A DNA stretch of 7,990 bases, from positions 1-7,990 of the forward strand of contig JADFYS010000087.1 in NCBI GenBank assembly GCA_015232955.1, written 5' to 3'. This document shows, in pieces, positions 1 to 4,363 of this stretch. The notes under the pieces were generated by a model that worked only from the letters and a program-made list of their open reading frames with translations, searched no databases and had not been told where the DNA came from. Within the stretch, counting starts at the first letter, position 1, and every line of letters begins with the position of its first letter. The DNA is from Gammaproteobacteria bacterium. GTDB lineage: Bacteria > Pseudomonadota > Gammaproteobacteria > Thiohalomonadales > Thiohalomonadaceae. Made by a program: the position numbers and the translations under genes.

Positions 1-75
1 GCTACACCGCGAATGCCGCATTTGTGGCGGCGCATTGCGGCGTTACAACTCCTTGCAATAGACAGAAAATTGCTC

Positions 76-120
76 CTCGGCAACTGTTCCCGACTTTGCC
101 CTACCTCCTGCATCCATGCA
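76..120 (-). repeat. Hairpin module, copy A
   Basis: This 45-base module aligns without gaps to 183-227. Both start CTCGGC and carry GCCCTACC exactly 22 bases later. Both end in a CATCCATG palindrome, TGCATCCATGCA here at 109-120. The last 23 bases are 20/23 identical between copies, while the middle is poorly conserved. Two of the three differences are a compensating pair at the palindrome ends (T..A here, G..C in copy B). Confidence 0.6.
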
Positions 121-141
121 GTCGTGCATTTTCTGCATTCC

Positions 142-155
142 GTCCATCCATGGAC
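142..155. repeat. CATCCATG-core palindrome
   Basis: GTCCATCCATGGAC is a hairpin-forming sequence with a 6-bp stem and a 2-base apex. It has the same CATCCATG core as the palindromes at 109-120 and 216-227, but with different, still self-complementary flanks. Unlike those two it lacks the GCCCTACC block upstream. Confidence 0.55.
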
Positions 156-163
156 ATCAACCA

Positions 164-292
164 CTATTACGCGTCGTTGTGCCTCGGCTTTGGCTTCCTG
201 CGTCGCCCTACCTTCGGCATCCATGCCTTCGTTGCACTGCACCACCACAAACGCACCCTTCACGGTGTCCAACTGCGGATTTTAGGATTATC
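164..292 (-). repeat. End repeat, left copy (inverted relative to 7910-7990)
   Basis: Read on the minus strand, this stretch matches 7910-7990 at 78 of 81 positions once a 48-bp insertion at 185-232 is removed. The shared sequence includes ATCCTAAAATCCGCAGTTGG and GAAGGGTGCGTTTGTGG. The inner edge at 292 lies inside the trmB coding frame, so the repeat encodes the last ten residues and the stop codon of that gene. Confidence 0.9.
183..227 (-). repeat. Hairpin module, copy B, within a 48-bp insertion
   Basis: This is the second copy of the 76-120 module and ends in the palindrome GGCATCCATGCC (216-227). Nearly all of it falls in the 48 bases (185-232) that are present here and missing from the otherwise near-identical repeat at 7910-7990. 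The module therefore behaves as a unit that is gained or lost within this repeat family. Confidence 0.6.
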
Positions 293-1030
293 CTCTTTGC
301 GGTAGATGAGATCATAGATCTCGTGCCCCAGCCGCTCACCCCGTCGTTCAAACTTGGTAACGGGGCGCCAAGGAGGTCTTGGTGAGTACTCACTCTCCTC
401 TGCGCAGTTGTCAAAAGAGGGGTTCTCACTCATCACAGCAGAGATATGCCGGGCGTACGGCTCCCAGTCGGTGGCGATATGGAGCAGGCCGCCCGGTTTT
501 AGCCGTGCGGCGACCAGCTCAACCCAACTCTTTTGAACCATCCGCCGTTTATGGTGCCGTTTTTTATGCCACGGATCGGGAAAGAAGAGCTGCACCCGAT
601 CAAGAGAGCCAAGCGGGATCTGCCGCTGTAAGATCTCAACCCCATCACCGCAGAACGAGCGTACATTGGTCAGCCCCTCCTGCTGCAGCTGGAGAAGGAG
701 ATGACCGACCCCCGGACGATGGACCTCAATCCCGATATAGTCACAATCGGGACTCTCCTGGGCCATCGTAAGCAGTGATTCGCCATTGCCGTAGCCGATC
801 TCCAGAATCAGAGGGGCAACTCTGCCAAATAGGGTCTCGGGTTGTAGCAGCTGATCATCGCAGGGGAGACCGAACTCAGACCAGAGGTGGTCGAGAGCGT
901 GGCGTTGCCCCGCGGTGAGGCGCCCTTCGCGGCGAACAAAGGTGCGAATGGGGCGGTGACGAGGGGCCGCTATCTCTGCCGAGATGTCGGGACTCAACGG
1001 GGTGGAGTGACTCTCAGAAGAAGGTGCCAT
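260..1030 (-). CDS. trmB: tRNA (guanine-N7-)-methyltransferase TrmB
   Basis: TrmB uses SAM to make m7G46 in the variable loop of many tRNAs in the cytoplasm. From the ATG at 1030 the protein is 256 residues; E. coli TrmB is about 239. Visible family blocks are FVRREGRLTAGQ (31-42), the SAM-binding LEIGYGNGES (76-85), the GIEVH strand end (100-104), FFPDPWHKKRHHKRR (149-163) and TDWEPYA (187-193). I chose the ATG at 1030 because it lies close to the expected N-terminus. It overlaps the thiG stop by 17 bases, which suggests translational coupling, although no clear Shine-Dalgarno is visible. An upstream ATG at 1105 would add 25 residues deep inside thiG. The normal family C-terminus is near LIYRK (241-245); the following tail to the stop is encoded almost entirely by the repeat ending at 292. 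Last gene of the thiS-thiG-trmB operon. Confidence 0.95.
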   Translation of the reverse strand: MAPSSESHSTPLSPDISAEIAAPRHRPIRTFVRREGRLTAGQRHALDHLWSEFGLPCDDQLLQPETLFGRVAPLILEIGYGNGESLLTMAQESPDCDYIGIEVHRPGVGHLLLQLQQEGLTNVRSFCGDGVEILQRQIPLGSLDRVQLFFPDPWHKKRHHKRRMVQKSWVELVAARLKPGGLLHIATDWEPYARHISAVMSENPSFDNCAEESEYSPRPPWRPVTKFERRGERLGHEIYDLIYRKEDNPKIRSWTP

Positions 1031-1802
1031 CGATGGGGGAAGAGGCACTGGCGTAGAGTTTGCGCGGCATTCTTCCCGCAAGATAGGCTTCGCGTCCCGC
1101 CTCAATCGCTTTGCGCATCGCCGAAGCCATAAGTACCGGATTTTTGGCAGCAGCGATGGCGGTATTCATGAGTACACCGTCACACCCCAGCTCCATCGCG
1201 ATGGCTGCGTCCGAGGCGGTACCGACACCGGCATCCACCAGGATAGGGACCGTGGCGTTTTCAAGGATGAGACGAATATTGTAGGGGTTACGGATGCCGA
1301 GGCCAGAGCCGATGGGGGCGGCCAGCGGCATCACCGCAACGCACCCCATCTCCTGTAGGCGCAGGGCGAGAATCGGGTCATCACTGGTGTAGACCATCAC
1401 CTTGAAATCTTCGGCAATGAGGATCTCTGCTGCTTTGAGGGTTGCGGTGACATCGGGGAAGAGCGTCTTCTGGTCGCCCAGAACCTCGAGTTTCACCAGA
1501 TCGTGACCGTTGAGTAGTTCACGGGCGAGGCGGCAGGTGCGGACCGCGTCCTCCGCTGTAAAGCAGCCAGCGGTGTTGGGGAGGATGGTGTAGCGGTCGG
1601 GTGGTAGCACATCGAGGAGGTTGGGTTCGTCCGCATTTTGACCGATGTTGGTGCGGCGGATGGCAACGGTGACGATCTCCGCACCGGCGGCCTCGGTTGC
1701 GAGGCGGGTCTCTTCGAGATCGCGGTACTTTCCGCTGCCTGTCAACAGACGGGAGTGGTACTCTTTACCGGCTATCACCAGCGGTTTATCCTGATTGATC
1801 AT
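1014..1802 (-). CDS. thiG: Thiazole synthase ThiG
   Basis: ThiG condenses 1-deoxy-D-xylulose 5-phosphate, dehydroglycine and the sulfur of ThiS-thiocarboxylate into the thiazole phosphate of thiamine, in the cytoplasm. The 262-residue TIM-barrel protein is full length. It starts with the typical LVIAGKEYHSRLLTGSGKY region. PNTAGC is at 75-80. The lysine in LVKLEVLGD (K104) is the likely Schiff-base residue by comparison with the family. Phosphate-binding GSGLGIRNPYNI (165-176) and DAGVGTASDAA (190-200) follow. An AAGGA about 10 bases before the ATG is a plausible ribosome site. It lies 74 bp after thiS and overlaps trmB by 17 bp. ThiF, ThiH/ThiO and ThiC are not in this window. Confidence 0.97.
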   Translation of the reverse strand: MINQDKPLVIAGKEYHSRLLTGSGKYRDLEETRLATEAAGAEIVTVAIRRTNIGQNADEPNLLDVLPPDRYTILPNTAGCFTAEDAVRTCRLARELLNGHDLVKLEVLGDQKTLFPDVTATLKAAEILIAEDFKVMVYTSDDPILALRLQEMGCVAVMPLAAPIGSGLGIRNPYNIRLILENATVPILVDAGVGTASDAAIAMELGCDGVLMNTAIAAAKNPVLMASAMRKAIEAGREAYLAGRMPRKLYASASSPIDGTFF

Positions 1803-1876
1803 TATCGCTATATCCTTGGTTTGTGGTCAGTTTCCCGCTAGAGGCAGGGTTTAGTTGGAGAGTTGAATCACACCTG

Positions 1877-2083
1877 CTAGCCGCCCCCTATGGCGTGAAC
1901 CAGTTCAATGTTGTCGCCCTGTTGGAGTGGGTGGTCCGCATAAGTCGAACGGGGAACAATCTCGCGATTGACCTCCATCGCAACCCGCTTTCCCTCCAGT
2001 TTGAGCTGAAGGATGAGATCGGCAGCCGTTGCGCTATCGGCCATCTCTATCTCATCACCGTTTACCGTAATTTTCATGCTCAC
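1877..2083 (-). CDS. thiS: Sulfur carrier protein ThiS
   Basis: ThiS is the ubiquitin-like sulfur carrier for thiazole formation. Its C-terminal glycine is adenylated by ThiF and converted to a thiocarboxylate used by ThiG. The 68-residue product has the usual MKITVNGDE opening, the central VAMEVNREIVPRS segment, LQQGDNIELVHAI, and the required di-glycine end (GGG). Translation may begin at the ATG at 2083 (MSMKI) or the ATG at 2077 (MKI). The second matches most family members, and neither has a strong ribosome site. It is the first gene of the operon with thiG and trmB. No THI-box (TPP riboswitch) signature was recognised in its leader. Confidence 0.95.
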   Translation of the reverse strand: MSMKITVNGDEIEMADSATAADLILQLKLEGKRVAMEVNREIVPRSTYADHPLQQGDNIELVHAIGGG

Positions 2084-2116
2084 TTATCCCGTACATTTGA
2101 GTTTGAATATGGACAG

Positions 2117-2130
2117 GGGAATAAATTCCC
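2117..2130. other. Small hairpin in the thiS leader
   Basis: GGGAATAAATTCCC forms a 5-bp stem with a 4-base loop, 34 bp before the thiS start. It has no T-run on the reading side and may be incidental. Confidence 0.3.
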
Positions 2131-2148
2131 TCTCTTTGTCATTGTCCC

Positions 2149-2176
2149 ATTGTAGCTTAACCGCGCAAAGGGTAAA
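2149..2176 (-). promoter_or_regulatory. Candidate sigma-70 promoter for thiS-thiG-trmB
   Basis: On the minus strand, TTTACC (2176-2171) lies 16 bases before TACAAT (2154-2149). The -10 matches the consensus at five of six positions and the -35 at four of six. It is about 65 bp upstream of the thiS start. This is a pattern match only. Confidence 0.45.
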
Positions 2177-2190
2177 ATCACTCTCGCAGC

Positions 2191-2262
2191 GTAACCATTT
2201 AGTCCCCTTCCTTAAATCCCCCACTCCCATTGGCAGAGTGTCGGGGTGAGGGCAGTGGTTAC
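2191..2262. mobile_element. Decayed IS66-type miniature element (MITE), copy 2
   Basis: The 72-bp stretch begins GTAACCATTTAGTCCCC, 14/17 identical to the perfect end of the element at 4140-4231, and finishes with GGTTAC. Its core (2217-2252), read on the minus strand, matches the other element's CCCTCACCCC core without gaps at 29 of 36 positions. The flanks CTCGCAGC (2183-2190) and CTCGTAGT (2263-2270) agree at six of eight positions, consistent with a decayed 8-bp target duplication. The right inverted end is poorly kept and about 20 bp present in the other copy is missing. The element stops ten bases before the tRNA-Gly gene. It has no coding capacity. Confidence 0.65.
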
Positions 2263-2271
2263 CTCGTAGTA

Positions 2272-2345
2272 GCGGGTATCGTATATCGGTATTATCCTAG
2301 CTTCCCAAGCTCGTGAGACGGGTTCGACTCCCGTTACCCGCTCCA
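2272..2345 (+). tRNA. tRNA-Gly (anticodon CCC)
   Basis: The 74-base gene has a perfect 7-bp acceptor stem GCGGGTA/TACCCGC, glycine-type discriminator T and encoded CCA. The T arm is ACGGG-TTCGACT-CCCGT and the anticodon loop is TTCCCAA, with CCC at 2304-2306 reading GGG codons. The D arm GTAT/TTAT has a G-T first pair and a U-U fourth pair; the U-U also occurs in E. coli tRNA-Gly. The anticodon stem CTAGC/GCTCG has a T-C mismatch at positions 28-42, which is unusual. No convincing promoter is visible because a miniature element abuts the gene. It may still be functional. Confidence 0.9.
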
Positions 2346-2352
2346 TCTGCCT

Positions 2353-2373
2353 ATACCCAAGATTCTTGGGTAT
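2353..2373. terminator. Palindromic terminator between convergent tRNA-Gly and the sigma-54 activator
   Basis: ATACCCAAG (2353-2361) pairs perfectly with CTTGGGTAT (2365-2373) across a three-base loop. It begins eight bases after the tRNA and lies eight bases beyond the activator stop. Because it is symmetrical it could end both transcripts. It lacks a clear U-tract, so strength is uncertain. Confidence 0.5.
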
Positions 2374-2380
2374 CACACCA

Positions 2381-3694
2381 CTACCCCTCATCACGCTGCA
2401 GTTTTCTGTAGAGGGTGCGCTCGCCAATCCCCAATATCTTCGCCAGTTCGCGCCGATTTCCCTGAAACTGCCGCTCTGCCCAACGCAGATAACTCAACTC
2501 CAGCTCTGCCAGAGGGATCAGTCCGGGAAACGGCCCCTCCCCTTTTGGGAGCTGCTTCTCTTCACGGTTACAGGCTGCGGGGAGATGTCTGCACTGGATT
2601 TCGTCCCCTCCAGCGAGAAGAGTGGCCCGCTCGGCGATATTTCTCAGCTCCCTGATGTTTCCGGGAAAGTCATACTGTTGCAGGCACGCCAGAGCTTGCG
2701 CCGAGAAACGGGGTCGGCTGTTGAGGGGGAGCCGTTCGAGCAGGCTGTCGAGAAGAAGAGGAATATCCTCCCTTCGCTGGCGCAGGGGAGGTAACTCCAC
2801 CGGGAAGGCGTTAATACGATAGAAGAGATCCTCGCGAAAGGCACCCTTCTCTACCATCTGACGCAGATTGCGGTGGGTCGCGCAGACCAGGCGGAAGGCG
2901 ATCTGCTGCACCTCAGAGCTGCCGACACGGCGATAGGTTCCGGTTTCGAGTAGTCGCAACAGCTTGACCTGCTGGTTGAGGGGGATATCGCCGATCTCAT
3001 CGAGAAAGAGGGTCCCCCCCCGTGCCGACTCCACCAGCCCCTCTTTTCGGCGGTCGGCACCGGTAAAGGCCCCCTTCTCATGGCCGAAAAGCTCACTTTC
3101 AAACAGACTCTCGGTCAGCCCCGTACACTCAACCGGGACAAAAGGTGCTGTGGCGCGTGGGCTGAGTTGATGGATGGCCATCGCTGCCAGCTCCTTACCG
3201 GTCCCCGACTCCCCGAAGAGCATGATCGTCGTCTCACTGGGGCTGGCAAGGTTGAGTAGCTCCAACATCTGTAAAAATGCGGGAGAGCGTCCCACCATCG
3301 CGTAACGATTGTCGTGCTGACTGAAGCCGGTAATGACCCGGGCCGTCTCAATAAAGGCAACCACCTGATCATGTGGCTCTTTGATCGGATAGAGGCGTAC
3401 TTCAACATGCTCCTCTCCATTGGGGGTGTAGTGCAGGTGGAGTGCCCGTTGAGGTTCTCCGCTCTTGATGGCGGCGACCATCGGGCACGGCTCCCCCATC
3501 TCATGGCAGGGGCGATGGTAGTGGTGAGAGTGGGCATAACAGGTTTCGTCTGCAGATGGCTGTTCGGTACCACAGAGCTGGCGGTACTTATGGTTTAGCG
3601 CCAGAAGGCGGTAGTCGCGACCGATAAGCGCCATCGGTTGCGGATAGGCGTTAATCAGGGCGGTGATCTCGGGAAGGCAGCTCGGTTTAATCAT
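2381..3694 (-). CDS. Sigma-54-dependent transcriptional activator with Cys/His-rich PAS domain
   Basis: This 437-residue protein is an enhancer-binding protein that remodels sigma-54 RNA polymerase using ATP. An N-terminal PAS-like sensor (about 1-120) contains CYAHSHHYHRPC followed by GEPC, giving cysteines 52, 63 and 70 and several histidines. That could bind metal, haem or an iron-sulfur cluster, or act as a thiol switch; this is inference. The AAA+ domain (about 130-370) has Walker A GESGTGKE (161-168), the sigma-54-contacting GAFTGA (208-213), Walker B GGTLFLDEIG (226-235) and FREDLFYRIN (286-295). A Fis-type helix-turn-helix ends the protein (about 405-435, RELAKILGIGERTLYRKL). There is no receiver domain with a phosphorylation aspartate, so it is probably a one-component sensor. 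I chose the ATG at 3694 over a TTG at 3730, which would add 12 unconserved-looking residues reaching toward the inverted half-sites. Divergent to it lies a -24/-12 promoter driving a small membrane protein, its probable target. The specific ortholog is not recognised. Confidence 0.93.
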   Translation of the reverse strand: MIKPSCLPEITALINAYPQPMALIGRDYRLLALNHKYRQLCGTEQPSADETCYAHSHHYHRPCHEMGEPCPMVAAIKSGEPQRALHLHYTPNGEEHVEVRLYPIKEPHDQVVAFIETARVITGFSQHDNRYAMVGRSPAFLQMLELLNLASPSETTIMLFGESGTGKELAAMAIHQLSPRATAPFVPVECTGLTESLFESELFGHEKGAFTGADRRKEGLVESARGGTLFLDEIGDIPLNQQVKLLRLLETGTYRRVGSSEVQQIAFRLVCATHRNLRQMVEKGAFREDLFYRINAFPVELPPLRQRREDIPLLLDSLLERLPLNSRPRFSAQALACLQQYDFPGNIRELRNIAERATLLAGGDEIQCRHLPAACNREEKQLPKGEGPFPGLIPLAELELSYLRWAERQFQGNRRELAKILGIGERTLYRKLQRDEG

Positions 3695-3712
3695 GACCGA
3701 GATTATGCCAAA

Positions 3713-3752
3713 TTTGACAGAGTTCGCCAAGATGGACTGTCAAATCTGACAG
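3713..3752. promoter_or_regulatory. Probable activator-binding site: three TGACAG half-sites
   Basis: TTTGACAG (3713-3720) is the exact inverse of CTGTCAAA (3737-3744), and CTGTCA (3737-3742) pairs again with TGACAG (3747-3752) to give the palindrome CTGTCAAATCTGACAG. The compact palindrome is centred about 118 bp before the expected start of the divergent -24/-12 promoter, a usual distance for a sigma-54 enhancer site. It is also just upstream of the activator gene, so autoregulation is possible. Confidence 0.65.
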
Positions 3753-3835
3753 AATAAGGGTGAGTAATCGCGCTGTAGAGAGAAATTATCGGGCAAGAAT
3801 GGCAACAGATGGTGATGAAATACCGTTTTATAATA

Positions 3836-3852
3836 TTGGCATATAATCTGCT
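3836..3852 (+). promoter_or_regulatory. Sigma-54 (-24/-12) promoter for the small membrane protein gene
   Basis: TTGGCATATAATCTGCT carries GG at 3838-3839 and GC at 3850-3851 with the required 12-base offset. It keeps TGGCA and TGC of the consensus TGGCAC-N5-TTGC. Transcription would start near 3863, leaving about 36 bases to the start codon. A TATAAT hexamer (3842-3847) lies inside it, and another at 3829-3834, so a sigma-70 reading is possible, but no good -35 was found at the right spacing. The neighbouring sigma-54 activator favours the first reading. Confidence 0.65.
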
Positions 3853-3898
3853 ATTCATCCGGGCATGATCAGTTTGTTTTTGAATTCGGAGTTTACAG

Positions 3899-4024
3899 AT
3901 GCCACTAGACAACTTCACCCTGTGGGGTGCCGCTGTCTCACTGCTCTATTTTGTGACAGTGGTTAGATTGATTATAGAAGACCCCCCGACGGTCAATGTT
4001 CCCCGTAGCAGGCGTCCAATCTAG
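3899..4024 (+). CDS. Small single-pass membrane protein (41 aa), function unknown
   Basis: The frame starts at an ATG with GGAG seven bases upstream (3888-3891) and ends at TAG. The protein begins MPLDNFTLWGAAVSLLYF, has one predicted hydrophobic helix (about residues 7-26) and a short polar tail with PP and a basic RSRRP end. By the positive-inside rule the C-terminus would face the cytoplasm. The gene has all the marks of a genuine unit: a -24/-12 promoter upstream, good ribosome site, and a strong rho-independent terminator 57 bp downstream. The divergent sigma-54 activator is its likely regulator. I do not recognise the protein. Short hydrophobic proteins like this often modulate a larger membrane partner, but no partner is evident here. 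Being only 41 codons, it is easily missed by gene callers. Confidence 0.7.
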   Translation: MPLDNFTLWGAAVSLLYFVTVVRLIIEDPPTVNVPRSRRPI

Positions 4025-4080
4025 GATAGTGGCTGCACAATGGTGATGATCGCAACAGTTTCCTAATTTCCCCCTTTTTA

Positions 4081-4109
4081 CCCCGACCACAGCTGTCGGG
4101 GTTTTTTTT
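4081..4109 (+). terminator. Rho-independent terminator after the small membrane protein gene
   Basis: CCCCGAC (4081-4087) pairs perfectly with GTCGGGG (4095-4101) across a seven-base loop and is followed at once by eight T (4102-4109). It closes the transcript of the 41-residue gene. The 4025-4080 stretch between stop and hairpin shows nothing recognisable. Confidence 0.9.
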
Positions 4110-4139
4110 GGGTAAAAAAATAAGGAAGTAGATCCCAGT

Positions 4140-4231
4140 GTAACCGTTCAGACCCCCCTGCTTTTTTAACCCTCACCCCTACCCTCTCCCGCTGGGAGAG
4201 GGAGATCAGGTGATGGGGTCTGAACGGTTAC
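4140..4231. mobile_element. 92-bp IS66-type miniature transposable element (MITE), copy 1
   Basis: GTAACCGTTCAGACCCC (4140-4156) is repeated exactly as its reverse complement at 4215-4231. The 8-bp sequence ATCCCAGT flanks the element directly on both sides (4132-4139 and 4232-4239), a perfect target duplication. Ends starting GTAA and 8-bp duplications are known hallmarks of the IS66 family. Inside lies a 9-bp perfect hairpin, CCCTCTCCC-GCT-GGGAGAGGG (4182-4202), within a CCCTCACCCC-type repeat. There is no coding capacity, so it must have been mobilised in trans. Perfect ends and duplication suggest a recent insertion. Confidence 0.9.
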
Positions 4232-4318
4232 ATCCCAGTTGGAGCGAGTGAACGGTGCGTGTGTGGCGCAGTAGTGCGGCGAAGAGATGGGTGCTTGCAT
4301 TTCAAGGCGTAGTGGTGG
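4232..4318 (+). repeat. Diverged copy of the end-repeat family, upstream of qmcA
   Basis: CAGTTGGA at 4236 starts an ungapped 42-base match to 7927-7968 with 33 identities, including GTGAA, GGTGCGT and TGTGGCG. A weaker match follows near GCGTAGTGGTGG. With the miniature element and one target copy removed, the GATCC before 4137 joins directly onto CAGTTGG. The element therefore landed inside this older repeat. The repeat forms most of the region upstream of qmcA; no convincing promoter was found in it. Confidence 0.55.
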
Positions 4319-4350
4319 AATATCGCTGAAGATGAATATTTCTATCCACC
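4314..4350 (+). other. Stem-loop in the qmcA leader
   Basis: GGTGGA (4314-4319) can pair with TCCACC (4345-4350), with flanking ATA/TAT able to extend the stem with a bulge. It ends three bases before the AGGGG ribosome site of qmcA (4353-4357), so it could influence initiation. Only inverted symmetry supports it. Confidence 0.3.
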
Positions 4351-4363
4351 TTAGGGGTACTGT

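Larger units (their letters stand above)
4..268. repeat. Repeat composite with imperfect terminal inverted repeats
   Basis: The 35 bases at 4-38 match the reverse complement of 234-268 at 27 of 35 positions, and both arms begin ACACCG when read inward. The arms enclose about 195 bp that hold three short palindromes (109-120, 142-155, 216-227) and a duplicated module. No convincing protein is encoded. The arms belong to the same repeat family as 7910-7990 and, more distantly, 4232-4318. The left flank is only three bases long, so a target duplication cannot be tested. It could be one miniature element or two convergent copies of a REP-like repeat. Confidence 0.6.

Noticed and set aside
1..292. 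CRISPR array
   Set aside because: The repeats are few, unequal, palindromic and inverted, with no regular spacer length and no cas genes.
13..385. Several plus-strand frames of 89-93 codons at the window start
   Set aside because: They run through repeat DNA and antisense to trmB in several overlapping frames, and show no recognisable domain or ribosome site.
2084..2190. TPP riboswitch in the thiS leader
   Set aside because: Expected for thiamine genes, but no THI-box pairing or conserved CUGAGA-type segment could be found.
2212..2427. Minus-strand 71-codon frame across the tRNA
   Set aside because: It is the antisense translation of the tRNA-Gly gene, with a VTGVEPVSRAWEARI-like peptide typical of spurious calls over tRNAs.
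3695..3730. TTG start at 3730 for the sigma-54 activator
   Set aside because: It would add 12 residues encoded largely over the inverted half-site region. The ATG at 3694 opens directly onto the PAS-like sequence.
3842..3847. TATAAT as a sigma-70 promoter for the small gene
   Set aside because: Not fully excluded, but the hexamer 17 bases upstream (AATACC) is a poor -35, whereas the GG/GC spacing and neighbouring activator fit sigma-54 better.
4140..4231. Transcription terminator formed by the long inverted repeat
   Set aside because: The direct 8-bp duplication and GTAA ends show it is a miniature element; there is no T-run after the stem, and a strong terminator already lies at 4081-4109.
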